Of a stretch of DNA of 34,659 nucleotides, positions 1-8,781 are shown piece after piece. Below the pieces are notes generated by a model that saw nothing but the letters and a program-made list of their open reading frames with translations, was not told the DNA's origin and ran no database searches. The position numbers and the translations under genes are program-made. Positions within the stretch are counted from its first letter, which is position 1, and every line of letters starts with the position of its first letter. Location: contig JAAYUW010000060.1 of NCBI GenBank assembly GCA_012517545.1, forward strand, positions 1 through 34,659, written 5' to 3'. Source of the stretch: Exilispira sp. (lineage in GTDB: Bacteria > Spirochaetota > JAAYUW01).

Positions 1-37
1 AATAGGTCAAATACGCAAGGTTGGCAGGTTGCAGTAA

Positions 38-126
38 CGGAAGGGAGGGGATTTGAACCCCTGGTACAGTTTTACCCGTACACACGCTTTCCAAGCGTGC
101 ACCTTCAGCCTCTCGGTCACCCTTCC
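38..126 (-). tRNA. tRNA-Ser (GGA)
   Basis: Read on the minus strand this folds as a class II tRNA of about 89 nt. The 7-bp acceptor stem GGAAGGG/CCCTTCC is perfect, the anticodon stem CACGC/GCGTG is perfect, and the loop TTGGAAA gives anticodon GGA (Ser, reads UCC/UCU). The long variable arm typical of tRNA-Ser is present, and the T loop is GGTTCAAATCC-like. The discriminator base is G, as expected for Ser. CCA is not encoded, since the next bases on the minus strand are TTA. Confidence 0.96.
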
Positions 127-174
127 ATATATGTATTATTAGCTTAACATCATATTAAATTCAGTCAAGATAAT

Positions 175-1986
175 TTAAAGTTCTATCTCATAGAATTTCT
201 TTTCAAGCGATGAAATGCTAATAAGATAAACTATTAAATTTTCTAAAAATGTAATTAATAATAATAAGACAAGACCAGTTATTAAAGCAAAATATGGTTT
301 ATCATTCATAGAAGGTAGATATCTTAATAAAAAAGTCGAACTTGCTTTTAAAAGATATTTTGATTGAAAGAAGAGCAAAACAGCATAACCCATACCAACA
401 AATATAGCATAGACTGCATTAAAGTTCTGTTTCATCGCTATTATAGAATTATCCCAGGAAAGCTTAGGCCTTGTAATATCAAAATTCAAAGATATTATAT
501 GAAACAATATAGAAGAAATAAGCGATATAAGACAGATTAGTAAAACAATTATAAGATTAATTTTCAAAAAAAGATAAATAAAAGTTAATGAAAGTAAAGT
601 TCCAATAAATGTAATGATTAAACCATGAGCAAGTTTACTAAAAATATAATCTTTAGGTTTTATTGGAAGTGTTTTTAATATAGCAAAGCTTTTGCCTTCT
701 CGCGAAATCGCCGTGCTTGTTATGCTGCTGAAATCGCCCAATAAAAATGAAATTACAATAGATATGCTTGCAATAAAATTTAAGTTATTTTTATTGTTAA
801 CTAGTAATAAAGCTAAATTATTCATATCTGAACTATTTTTTATGCTAAAGTAGTAAGTTATAAAAAGGATTATAGGCAACAATATAATTACAAATGGACC
901 ATTTAAGAAATAGTTTGGTTCTCTATAAATTGAAAGGATTTCTTTTTGTAAAAGTGATAAAAATGGTTTTCTTTCAATATATAAAGAAGAGTTCTTAGAT
1001 ATTTTTATATTTGTTTTTTCTTTTTTAATATTAGTAACAAGTAATAGCTTTTTATATATTGGACTAAAAATAAGAAGTATTAACTGATATAGTAAAAATA
1101 ATATTCCTACTTGAATTATATAATGTAAAAATCTTAAAATTGTTTTTTCTTTCACAATATTATTTACAACATAGTTAATAAATAAGAATAAAGGGCTTAA
1201 AACAATTTTAATAATATTTACTATTTTAGTATTTTTGCTTAAAAGATTTATAAAAACACCCATTATTCCTGATGGATTTTGGGCAAGTTTTTGAAAGGCT
1301 ATATTATAGCCAATCAAGATTGGAAGAAAAATAAAGATAGAAAGATAGGTCATTAAATCTTTATTCTTCAAAAACTTAAATATATTTACCAAAAATAAGG
1401 ATAAGGCAACGCCAATAAATGATGCAAACAGATTTATGGTAATAGCATGAATAAAAAATACTATATAATAATCAAATGTTAGTTTTTCTATTACTCCATA
1501 AATAGCAAATTGGACAAAAGCCATTATTATAAAGAAAAATCCATTTGTTAATGAAATATTTATTATTTTTGATGAAAACAATGTTTTATCATCTATAGGT
1601 AATGTCAAAAGGTATTCTTCGCTTGATGTTAGATTTAGAAAAAAATTTAATGAAAAAAAAGTGATAATGATATTTAAAAAGCCAAGAATAACTAATAAAA
1701 ATGTTAAACTTATAGATGCTAAATCAAATCTATTTAAGATTCTATCGTTTATCTGAAATGTTTGATCTTGCAAAGCATGAAGCTGATTAAAAAGTTCGAA
1801 TGAAATCATCCCCCATAGCACCAGTAGGCTTCCAAATCCATAAATAATAAGGATGATAAAACCAATCTGCCTTATTTGACTTTTTATTTTATTTTCTTTT
1901 TCATTTGCTTTTTTAAGACTTTCAAATCTACCTGAAAATATCTGCTTAAAATAAATATATAAAAGTTTTAATGATATCTTATTCAT
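175..1986 (-). CDS. ABC exporter, large membrane permease subunit
   Basis: A 603-residue polytopic membrane protein with about a dozen hydrophobic segments, a charged Lys/Glu-rich N-terminus before the first segment near residue 40, and charged loops near residues 325-345. It probably forms the membrane channel for the ATPase encoded immediately upstream. The start is fixed by GGAG seven bases before ATG, inside the 3' end of the ATPase gene. The two genes overlap by 8 bp, so translation is likely coupled. Its length suggests an ABC-2-type or EcsB-like exporter rather than an importer. No substrate can be read from the sequence. The tRNA-Ser gene follows 48 bases downstream on the same strand. 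Confidence 0.8.
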   Translation of the reverse strand: MNKISLKLLYIYFKQIFSGRFESLKKANEKENKIKSQIRQIGFIILIIYGFGSLLVLWGMISFELFNQLHALQDQTFQINDRILNRFDLASISLTFLLVILGFLNIIITFFSLNFFLNLTSSEEYLLTLPIDDKTLFSSKIINISLTNGFFFIIMAFVQFAIYGVIEKLTFDYYIVFFIHAITINLFASFIGVALSLFLVNIFKFLKNKDLMTYLSIFIFLPILIGYNIAFQKLAQNPSGIMGVFINLLSKNTKIVNIIKIVLSPLFLFINYVVNNIVKEKTILRFLHYIIQVGILFLLYQLILLIFSPIYKKLLLVTNIKKEKTNIKISKNSSLYIERKPFLSLLQKEILSIYREPNYFLNGPFVIILLPIILFITYYFSIKNSSDMNNLALLLVNNKNNLNFIASISIVISFLLGDFSSITSTAISREGKSFAILKTLPIKPKDYIFSKLAHGLIITFIGTLLSLTFIYLFLKINLIIVLLICLISLISSILFHIISLNFDITRPKLSWDNSIIAMKQNFNAVYAIFVGMGYAVLLFFQSKYLLKASSTFLLRYLPSMNDKPYFALITGLVLLLLITFLENLIVYLISISSLEKKFYEIEL

Positions 1987-2701
1987 CTACCAACTCCAGA
2001 AAAAGTTCTTCCAATGTCCCTTTTTGATTTTTAAGAGTTTGAAGTTCCGAAATTGTTCCAACAAACAATAACTTGCCTTTATTTATAATACCTACTCTGT
2101 CACAAAGCTGCTGGGCAATCTCAAGGATATGAGTGGAAAAAAACACACTTTTCCCTTCATCAGCCTTTTCTTTCATCATATCTTTAAGTGTATGAGCCAT
2201 AAGAGGGTCAAGTCCAACTATTGGCTCGTCTAATATCCAATTTTGAGGATCATGTATTAAAGAACCTATCAATAAAAGTTTTTGTTTCATCCCTCTTGAA
2301 TATGTATTTATATAATTATGAATTGCATCTTTTAACTCAAAAGTTTCACATAATCTTTCAAGCCTTTCTTTTCTTGTTTTTTTATCTATTTTATATATAT
2401 CTGCCAGAAAATTAAGGTATTCTATCCCTTTAAGCCTCCAGATTATATCTGAATTATCTGGTACATATCCAAATTTATTTTTGGTTTCGATAGGCTTTTT
2501 TTTTATAGAACTTCCATCAATAAGAATATCTCCCTCATCTGGATTTAAAATCCCAGTCATCATCTTAATGGTTGTAGTTTTACCAGCTCCATTTGGTCCT
2601 AAAAAGCCAAATATCTCTTTATTATTAATCTCTATAGATAAATTGTCTACTGCTTTTTTCCCTTTAACATAGGATTTTGAAAGATTATCAATTTTAATCA
2701 T
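1979..2701 (-). CDS. ABC transporter ATP-binding protein (exporter type)
   Basis: A 240-residue single nucleotide-binding domain that should power the adjacent permease. Visible motifs are Walker A GPNGAGKTT near residue 36, an ABC signature written YSRGMKQK near residue 134, Walker B WILDEP near residue 155 followed by VGLDP, and a switch histidine in FFSTHILE near residue 188. The signature is the SRGM variant usual in CcmA/NatA/BcrA-type exporters. AAGGAG stands seven bases before the ATG. This is the first gene of a two-gene operon. Likely roles are export of a drug, lipid or peptide, and the sequence does not choose among them. Confidence 0.9.
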   Translation of the reverse strand: MIKIDNLSKSYVKGKKAVDNLSIEINNKEIFGFLGPNGAGKTTTIKMMTGILNPDEGDILIDGSSIKKKPIETKNKFGYVPDNSDIIWRLKGIEYLNFLADIYKIDKKTRKERLERLCETFELKDAIHNYINTYSRGMKQKLLLIGSLIHDPQNWILDEPIVGLDPLMAHTLKDMMKEKADEGKSVFFSTHILEIAQQLCDRVGIINKGKLLFVGTISELQTLKNQKGTLEELFLELVDE

Positions 2702-2785
2702 AAAAAAACTCCTTTTTAATTTTTCTTTAAGTTCTATTTTTTAATCAAGATTCCTTAATTTATAAAAAGCACTTATTGTAAATCC

Positions 2786-3676
2786 TTAAAAAAATTGAGA
2801 TGGAAGAATTCTATAGATAGGCAGTCTAATATTTTTCAAAGAAATATATTCAACATAGATATCAGGAATATTATTAAATATTTCAAAATTTTTACAAGCC
2901 TTTAACTGATAATGATTTAAAGTATCTTCCAAAACTTTTTCATTTTCTATTTTATTTAAAGTACAGGTTGAATATATACAAAGACCACCATCTTTTAATG
3001 TCTTTAATGCACTATTTAATATTTTTTTCTGCAAATTTGAATACTTTTCCACCTCTTTTTCTGACCAGTTGCTAAAGCTACTCTTATCATTTTGCAAAAA
3101 TCTACCCTCACCACTACAAGGTGCATCTACAAGAACCTTATCAAAAGTATTAAAAAATTTTTCATCAAGATTTTCAGCTTTTTCATTTAATAGATTTACC
3201 TTGCAACCAAGTAGATTTAAGTTGTATTTCAATCTTTCAAATCTGATTTTATCCTTTTCATTAGCATAAATATTTGCTTTATTGTTAGAAAGAGCACAAA
3301 TTAGACTTGTTTTACTTCCTGGAGCAGCTGTAATATCTAAAATAGTTTCATTTTCGTTGGGATCAATAAGATATGCTGGTATCATGCTTGAAAAACTTTG
3401 AAGATAGATTAACCCATCATTTAATAAAGAAAGTTTTAATGCCTTATTTTCATTTAAATTTAAAAAATAAAAAGCATTATTAAAAAAAGTGGATTTCTTA
3501 AAATCTATCTTTTCTTCTTTCAATCTTTGGAAGACTTTTTCTATTTCAGATTTTAATGTGTTTATTCTAAATGTTGTAAATCTTTTTTTGGTAAAGCCAT
3601 TGATAATCTTTTGAGCAGTAGAAGAGGAGAATTGCTTGCTTATATAGTTATAATAATTCTCAAAAAATTTTTGCAT
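2786..3676 (-). CDS. RsmB/NOP2/Sun family RNA m5C methyltransferase
   Basis: A 296-residue SAM-dependent enzyme predicted to methylate cytosine C5 in rRNA or tRNA. Motif I is DITAAPGSK at residues 114-122 (SAM binding). Motif IV is VDAPCSGEGR at 183-192, with Cys187 as the releasing cysteine. Motif VI is STCTL, with Cys238 as the catalytic nucleophile. Both cysteines of the family are present. The protein is short: it lacks the NusB-like N-terminal domain of E. coli RsmB and the C-terminal extension of RsmF, so the exact target is uncertain. Its ATG overlaps the stop of the upstream peptidase gene by one base (TAATG), which implies translational coupling. Confidence 0.88.
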   Translation of the reverse strand: MQKFFENYYNYISKQFSSSTAQKIINGFTKKRFTTFRINTLKSEIEKVFQRLKEEKIDFKKSTFFNNAFYFLNLNENKALKLSLLNDGLIYLQSFSSMIPAYLIDPNENETILDITAAPGSKTSLICALSNNKANIYANEKDKIRFERLKYNLNLLGCKVNLLNEKAENLDEKFFNTFDKVLVDAPCSGEGRFLQNDKSSFSNWSEKEVEKYSNLQKKILNSALKTLKDGGLCIYSTCTLNKIENEKVLEDTLNHYQLKACKNFEIFNNIPDIYVEYISLKNIRLPIYRILPSQFF

Positions 3677-5148
3677 TAGTCAATTTTGCCACTTTCTTTC
3701 AACTTAAAAAGAATAGAAAAAAGCATTAAAACAAGAAAAATATTAGAAAGTGATTGGTTTTTTATAGTATAATTTTCAAGAACAAACTTTTCCATAAATT
3801 TTCCAAGCTGATCAAAACCTGCTTCACTTACTTTATCTGGGGTATCATAATAGGTGTGGTAAAACTCCTCTGGAAATTGATTTAAGCTAACAGCAGTATA
3901 ACCTGCTTCATTAAAAGGATAATGATCTGTATTTGAACTTAAATTATCAAGGATAAACTTAAAATCATTATTTGCTCCAAAACTTCTTATCTTTAAGGCA
4001 AATTCTTTAGCAGGATGATTAGATTTGTTTCCCTGATAAAATAAAAGGTTATAACTAACAGGCTCCTCTGATGCAACCATATCAAAATTAATCAATCTTA
4101 ATTTTAACAAGTTCATAAAATTAGAATGGACAAAGTAATCTGAACCACACAACCCATTTTCTTCAGCATTAAAAAGAATTATTAAAGGGTTTATAGTAAG
4201 TTTATCTTTATAACCTGATAAGACTTTTGCCATTTCAAGGACAAAAGCGACTCCTGAAGCATTATCAAGAGCACCGGGAAAATATCTACCACTTGGATCT
4301 TTTCCAAGATGATCTATATGTGCTGAAAATCCTAAATAATCAAAATTATCTTTTAAATTATCCAACTTTTTATCATTTAGCCTTGCTATAATATTTTCTG
4401 TTTCTAAAGTTTTAAAACTTAGAGCAAGAGAAAGATTAATTTTAACATTTTCTGAAACAAAAAGATTTTCTTCTACCTGTTTACATTTAGATTTTAAAAA
4501 AGAGAAAAGATCATAAGTTATATAAATTTTTATTATTTTATCTTTTTTATTTAAGAATGAACTTTTATTATAACCAGGATAACCAGATGCTTTTGATATA
4601 GATTCTGTTGAGTAAGGTATTAAAATGGCTTTGACTTTTGCTTTTATATAAGCAAGATCCTGATCTACTTTACCATTATAATCATTGTTGACAACAACAA
4701 TAGAATCATTAAAAATTTTACTTTTTATGTCATAAACACTTTTACCATCTATGATAAACTTTGAAGTAACAGATCCACCTGCTGCATAACCTGAAAAGGC
4801 TTCCTTAAAATCTTTTCTATGTTCAAAACTCTTTATTATTTGGTTATTTTCATCTAAAAGCTCAAAAACCGGAGTCTGCTCTAAAAAAGGAACAAGTGCC
4901 GAAAAACTTTGCCTTATAGTTTCAAATCCAGCATCATTAAGTATCTTTTCAGCGAAATTTAATGCGTTTATATTTCCCTGGGTCGATGGCTTTCTTCCTT
5001 CATAAATAGGAGAAGAAAGCTCTTTAACATAAGAGTAAGACTGGCTTGCATTAAAAATATAAGTTTGAGTCAATGTTTGAAAAGATAGAAAAAGCACTAT
5101 AGTAAAAAAAAGAAATAGAAGTAGATTTTTTGTTTTAAGTTTTTGCAT
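3676..5148 (-). CDS. M28 family zinc aminopeptidase, membrane-anchored
   Basis: A 490-residue exopeptidase of family M28 with a co-catalytic two-zinc site. All expected residues are visible: His277 and Asp279 in SAHIDH, bridging Asp295 in GALDNASG, Glu329/Glu330 in FNAEEN, Asp356 in NFDMV and His431 in FYHTYYDTPDKV. A hydrophobic stretch at residues 8-29 is a signal peptide or anchor, and a second at about 466-482 is a C-terminal membrane segment, so the catalytic domain probably faces the periplasm. A PA-like insert lies between residues 100 and 240. It overlaps both neighbours by one base, in a trio with an MscS channel and an RNA methyltransferase. It probably trims peptides at the envelope; the substrate is unknown. 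Confidence 0.87.
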   Translation of the reverse strand: MQKLKTKNLLLFLFFTIVLFLSFQTLTQTYIFNASQSYSYVKELSSPIYEGRKPSTQGNINALNFAEKILNDAGFETIRQSFSALVPFLEQTPVFELLDENNQIIKSFEHRKDFKEAFSGYAAGGSVTSKFIIDGKSVYDIKSKIFNDSIVVVNNDYNGKVDQDLAYIKAKVKAILIPYSTESISKASGYPGYNKSSFLNKKDKIIKIYITYDLFSFLKSKCKQVEENLFVSENVKINLSLALSFKTLETENIIARLNDKKLDNLKDNFDYLGFSAHIDHLGKDPSGRYFPGALDNASGVAFVLEMAKVLSGYKDKLTINPLIILFNAEENGLCGSDYFVHSNFMNLLKLRLINFDMVASEEPVSYNLLFYQGNKSNHPAKEFALKIRSFGANNDFKFILDNLSSNTDHYPFNEAGYTAVSLNQFPEEFYHTYYDTPDKVSEAGFDQLGKFMEKFVLENYTIKNQSLSNIFLVLMLFSILFKLKESGKID

Positions 5149-6254
5149 TATAAATCCTTTTTCTTTTTATTATAATATTTTTTTGTTTCGTAAAACTCTA
5201 AGGTTTGTACATCCGAAATAAGTCTAATTTTTCCCTTTTGTATAAAATTTAAAATATCTATATTTATTTCATGTTTTAGTCTTAAAAACTCCATAAAATC
5301 TTTTGTTATTAAATAGTAGTAAATATCTAACTGAATAGTCATATCAGAAATTGAAGTGATAAAGCATCTTTCAATTTCTGCTTCTTTGTAATTTAATATT
5401 ATTTTAATTATTGATTGTCTAATCTTTTCAATTCTGTCTACCTTTGTTTCTAAGGGTAATTTAAACTGGATAAAAACTCTTCTTTTTTCTATATTTTTGA
5501 AATTTCTAAGTTTACTACCAACTAGAATAGTATTGGGTATGATTAAAAGTTCACCATCTAAAGTCCTAATTCTTGTGGATTTAATACCAACAAATTCAAC
5601 TGTTCCAGAAAGGTTTTCGTAAGAAACAAAATCTCCAACTTCAAAAGGTTTATCTGCTAAGATTGATATATAACTAAATAAATCGTTAAAAATATTCTGG
5701 GTGGCTAACGCTATTATTACTCCACCTATACCTAAACCAGCTAGCAGACTTGAGACTTTTATTCCTAAGATATTCAAACATATTAATATTGCTATAAACC
5801 AGATTAATATTTGGGATATTAGATTTACTGTTTTTATTGTTTTTCTAGTCTCTGTTTTATCTAATGATTCAAATAACCTTGTTTTTAATATTAAATCTAT
5901 AAGAGTGATAAATATTTGAGCCAAACCAAAAGTAAGGAAGATTGAAATAAAATGGCCAAAATATCTTTTAAAATCTGAATCTCTTAAGATTGGATTTGTT
6001 ATAAAATAAATTAAAACTACAAAAAATATAAATAAAAATTTCTTTTGAAATGGCGCAAATAGTTTCTTAAAAGAATCTTTTGCTATCTTACTCTTTCTTG
6101 AAACATAAGCTTTAATAATTGATATAATTATAAATTTCAAAACTATGTAAACAGGTATTGAAAATAATAGAGTCAATATAGGTATAATATATTTAAGATA
6201 GGAATTGTTTAAGTGAAAAATATCATTGATCAGTTTATATATATTTTGAAGCAT
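5148..6254 (-). CDS. MscS-family mechanosensitive ion channel
   Basis: A 368-residue inner-membrane channel. Several membrane segments lie in the first 165 residues. The pore-lining TM3 is LLAGLGIGGVIIALATQN (about 170-187), with the Gly/Ala packing seen in MscS. The beta domain signature DKPFEVGDFV (201-210) and GTVEFVGIKSTRIRTLDG (217-234) follow, then IIPN and a cytoplasmic alpha/beta cage. It should release solutes on hypo-osmotic shock. The ATG is the only usable start: a TAA lies seven codons upstream and there is no other Met early on. No Shine-Dalgarno is visible. Instead an 8-bp inverted repeat ends on the A of the ATG. It is the first gene of the three-gene overlapping unit. Confidence 0.9.
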   Translation of the reverse strand: MLQNIYKLINDIFHLNNSYLKYIIPILTLLFSIPVYIVLKFIIISIIKAYVSRKSKIAKDSFKKLFAPFQKKFLFIFFVVLIYFITNPILRDSDFKRYFGHFISIFLTFGLAQIFITLIDLILKTRLFESLDKTETRKTIKTVNLISQILIWFIAILICLNILGIKVSSLLAGLGIGGVIIALATQNIFNDLFSYISILADKPFEVGDFVSYENLSGTVEFVGIKSTRIRTLDGELLIIPNTILVGSKLRNFKNIEKRRVFIQFKLPLETKVDRIEKIRQSIIKIILNYKEAEIERCFITSISDMTIQLDIYYYLITKDFMEFLRLKHEINIDILNFIQKGKIRLISDVQTLEFYETKKYYNKKKKDL

Positions 6255-6276
6255 AGATAATCTAGTAAATTATCTA
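6254..6276 (-). promoter_or_regulatory. Hairpin at the mscS-family start codon
   Basis: TAGATAAT and ATTATCTA form a perfect 8-bp inverted repeat separated by 7 bases. It directly precedes the start codon, with the A of ATG in the stem, and replaces the expected Shine-Dalgarno. The structure is seen directly. A role in limiting translation or binding a regulator is inference. Confidence 0.4.
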
Positions 6277-6322
6277 TAATTTATTATTTTATTACTATTT
6301 TTACTTATCTAATATCTTTCTC

Positions 6323-6856
6323 TTAATCTTCATCAGAACTAAATTCAATATCTTCATCGTCTTCATCATCTTCTTCGTAATCTTCTTCCATATCATGTCC
6401 ATGTGCATGACCATGTTCCAATTCTTCTTTGGTAGCATCACGAACATCACTTATTTCGATATCAAAATTTAAGTTTACTCCAGCTAAAGGATGATTTGCA
6501 TCTATTGTTACATTTTTTTCTGTGAAATCAACAACTGTAACTATATGGAACCCGTCCTGAGATTGAATCTGAAGTTGAAGTCCTTTTTCTAATGGTTCAG
6601 TACCAAAATAAGATCTATCAACAGTCATAACAAGGTTATCATCATGTAAACCATATGCATTTTCAGCATCAACATGAACAGAAAAATGATCACTAACATT
6701 CTTCCCTTCTAATTCATTTTCAAGCCCAGGGATAATCTGATGTGCTCCATGCAAATAGCTAAAAGGTTTACCTGATTCTGTTTGATCAAGAATAACACCA
6801 TTATCATCCTTTACGGTATAAAAAAAACTAACGACTTTGTTTTTTGAAACTAACAT
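6323..6856 (-). CDS. slyD: SlyD-like FKBP peptidyl-prolyl isomerase
   Basis: A 177-residue FKBP-type prolyl isomerase and chaperone of the SlyD class. The FKBP half (LDQTESGKPFSYLHG, then IIPGLENELEG at about 41-51) is interrupted by the insert-in-flap chaperone domain (about 65-125) with AENAYGLHDDN and the closing NHPLAGVNLNFDI. A short metal-binding tail, HGHAHGHD at 148-155, is followed by an acidic stretch of about 20 residues. The tail is much shorter than the His/Cys-rich tail of E. coli SlyD. In E. coli, SlyD folds proteins in the cytoplasm and hands nickel to hydrogenase maturation; no hydrogenase gene is in this window. The start has AAGGAA eight bases upstream. Confidence 0.92.
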   Translation of the reverse strand: MLVSKNKVVSFFYTVKDDNGVILDQTESGKPFSYLHGAHQIIPGLENELEGKNVSDHFSVHVDAENAYGLHDDNLVMTVDRSYFGTEPLEKGLQLQIQSQDGFHIVTVVDFTEKNVTIDANHPLAGVNLNFDIEISDVRDATKEELEHGHAHGHDMEEDYEEDDEDDEDIEFSSDED

Positions 6857-7023
6857 TTTACATTCCTTAATATTTATTTATTAACCTGAAAAGATAATAT
6901 AAGCAATATTATAGTTAAGAAAAGAGGTATAAAAATTAATACTGATTATTCTTATTCATCCAGAGTTAATACTTAAAAAATATAATAATTAAAAATAAAA
7001 AAGTAAAGAATAAAAAATGTTTT

Positions 7024-7539
7024 TTATTCTGTAACTTTTTCTGTATCTTTGATAATTTCTGTATCTGTTGTTTCTTGTATTATATATTGACCAGACCATT
7101 CATTATTATCTACAAATAAAGCTGCTAATTGCCAAACATATTGAGTAATCTTAGGATCCAGAGTAACTTCTTTTTCTATCCTTTTTACAAGGTTTTTCCC
7201 ATCATAAAACTCAAAAACGACTTTCTTTTTATGCCATGGAATTACAATTTGGCCTGGAACACCCTTATGGAAAGTAAATACTTGATCTTCATATACTTTT
7301 TTACCAAAAATTTTTGTAGATATAAGATTTGCAAAATCTACAAATACACTTTTACTGACTGGATTTATTATTTTACAGGTATATAAAGCTTCGATTTCTG
7401 TACCATCTGATGCAATAAATTTTTGATTAAAAATATATACTGTATGACCCTTACCAATATTATATAAAAAAACTATCAACAATATATATATAATGATAGC
7501 AGAAATTTTTACTATTATCCCCTTGATATTTGAATTCAT
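7024..7539 (-). CDS. Small membrane-anchored protein downstream of the ABC importer
   Basis: A 171-residue protein with one N-terminal membrane helix (about residues 8-26) and a soluble, probably extracytoplasmic beta-rich domain. It contains TEIEALYTCKIINP, VIPWHKKKVVFEFYDG and an acidic, Thr-rich tail. The ATG has AAGGGG six bases upstream. It lies 75 bases after the second permease on the same strand, so it is likely the last gene of the importer operon. I recall small uncharacterised proteins (possibly the family called DUF6672) in this position in spirochaete genomes, but I cannot confirm membership. It could be an accessory or docking subunit. Function is unknown. Confidence 0.75.
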   Translation of the reverse strand: MNSNIKGIIVKISAIIIYILLIVFLYNIGKGHTVYIFNQKFIASDGTEIEALYTCKIINPVSKSVFVDFANLISTKIFGKKVYEDQVFTFHKGVPGQIVIPWHKKKVVFEFYDGKNLVKRIEKEVTLDPKITQYVWQLAALFVDNNEWSGQYIIQETTDTEIIKDTEKVTE

Positions 7540-7614
7540 AATATCCCCTTATATATAATTTCAATCTGTAAATCTATAAGGTTTTCTTAAATTTTCCTTA
7601 ATATTATCAAAAAT

Positions 7615-8781
7615 TTATTCTGTTTTTGTTTTAGGTGCTATTGTATTTTGTCTTAATGCCATTCTTTCTCTTTCTTTTTCTTTATGTCTTTTCCATGAAT
7701 ATAGTACAAGTGCTATAGCTATAATTCCATATGAAACAAAGACCCTAAAATATTCACCTACCTGAGCGTTCCCAAGTATGTTTTTACCAGCCATAGGGGA
7801 AACAATAAACATAAGATGGAAAAGTGTAACTCCTAAAAATACATTCCCTATATTAGCACTTGAAACAGTCGCGCCACCTACTAAAAGTGATGCTGCTGCA
7901 AATTGACCTGTTTGATCATGGCTATTGTAAGTTGAAAGAGTACCAATATTCTGTAAAAAGATAATTTGACCAATTGCAGCAAGAACTGTAGATATAACAA
8001 TTGAAAGTAACCTAGTTTTATCTGAAGCTATACCTGATGATTCGGCAATAAGTCTATCCTGTCCGACCGCACGCATATCCTGCCCAATTTTTGTTTTTTT
8101 AAACCAGATTATAAAAAGACAGAAAATAGCTATCAATATAAAAGTTGTTATTTGAATTTTAATACCAGGATCATATTGAGTTTTAAGAACTGTTATTGGT
8201 ATAAAATCATCAATACATTGTCTAATAGCCTGTAAATTTATTGCATTTCTAATCCCAAAACCTCTGGATAATAGAAGAAGTTTATTTTTTATTGGAATAA
8301 CAGGACCCATCATGTATAAAACGACAAATTGATAAAACCCATTCATGAAGAATCCTAAAATCATTGAAGTTACCATCTCCCTACCTTTAGCTCTATTTAA
8401 TATATAGCCACAGAAAAAACCAAGTAAAATAGCGATAGGAAGAGAAATCAAAATTGCAAGAAAAAATCCAGGAATACCTACTATACTCCAATCTGTAATT
8501 AAAATCAAAGCAATCTGACCTGCCATAGCTCCAAGAACCATGGCAAAATTTATACCCATACCAGCCATTATTGGAAGTAGTAAGGATAAAACTAAAAAAG
8601 AATTCCTAGCCAATCTTGTCAAAAGTTCATTTATAAGATACTTTACAGTAAAATGTGACATTGGAACTGTAAAGATCAAAAAGATTATAAACATTATTGG
8701 AACAGGATATTTAGATATAAAAACCATAATACTCTTAAAAATATTCTTTAATAAATTGTTTTGATTATCTATCTTTTTCAT
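7615..8781 (-). CDS. CUT2-type ABC importer permease, second subunit
   Basis: A 388-residue integral membrane protein of the branched-chain amino acid/simple sugar permease superfamily (BPD_transp_2; RbsC/YufQ-like). It has about ten hydrophobic segments. The conserved cytoplasmic coupling stretch reads KTKIGQDMRAVGQDRLIAESSGI near residues 229-251, followed by a Gly-rich SLLVGGATVSSANIGNVFLG segment. A long N-terminal extension of about 25 residues precedes TM1. The ATG overlaps the stop of the first permease gene by four bases (ATGA), and AAGGG sits upstream. It pairs with the neighbouring permease as a heterodimer. Confidence 0.9.
   Translation of the reverse strand: MKKIDNQNNLLKNIFKSIMVFISKYPVPIMFIIFLIFTVPMSHFTVKYLINELLTRLARNSFLVLSLLLPIMAGMGINFAMVLGAMAGQIALILITDWSIVGIPGFFLAILISLPIAILLGFFCGYILNRAKGREMVTSMILGFFMNGFYQFVVLYMMGPVIPIKNKLLLLSRGFGIRNAINLQAIRQCIDDFIPITVLKTQYDPGIKIQITTFILIAIFCLFIIWFKKTKIGQDMRAVGQDRLIAESSGIASDKTRLLSIVISTVLAAIGQIIFLQNIGTLSTYNSHDQTGQFAAASLLVGGATVSSANIGNVFLGVTLFHLMFIVSPMAGKNILGNAQVGEYFRVFVSYGIIAIALVLYSWKRHKEKERERMALRQNTIAPKTKTE

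Noticed and set aside
1-37. Sequence after tRNA-Ser (minus strand TGCAACCTGCCAACC) that faintly recalls an SRP RNA arm
   Set aside because: The conserved GGTCAGG...GGAAG core is not present and the window ends, so no RNA gene can be supported.
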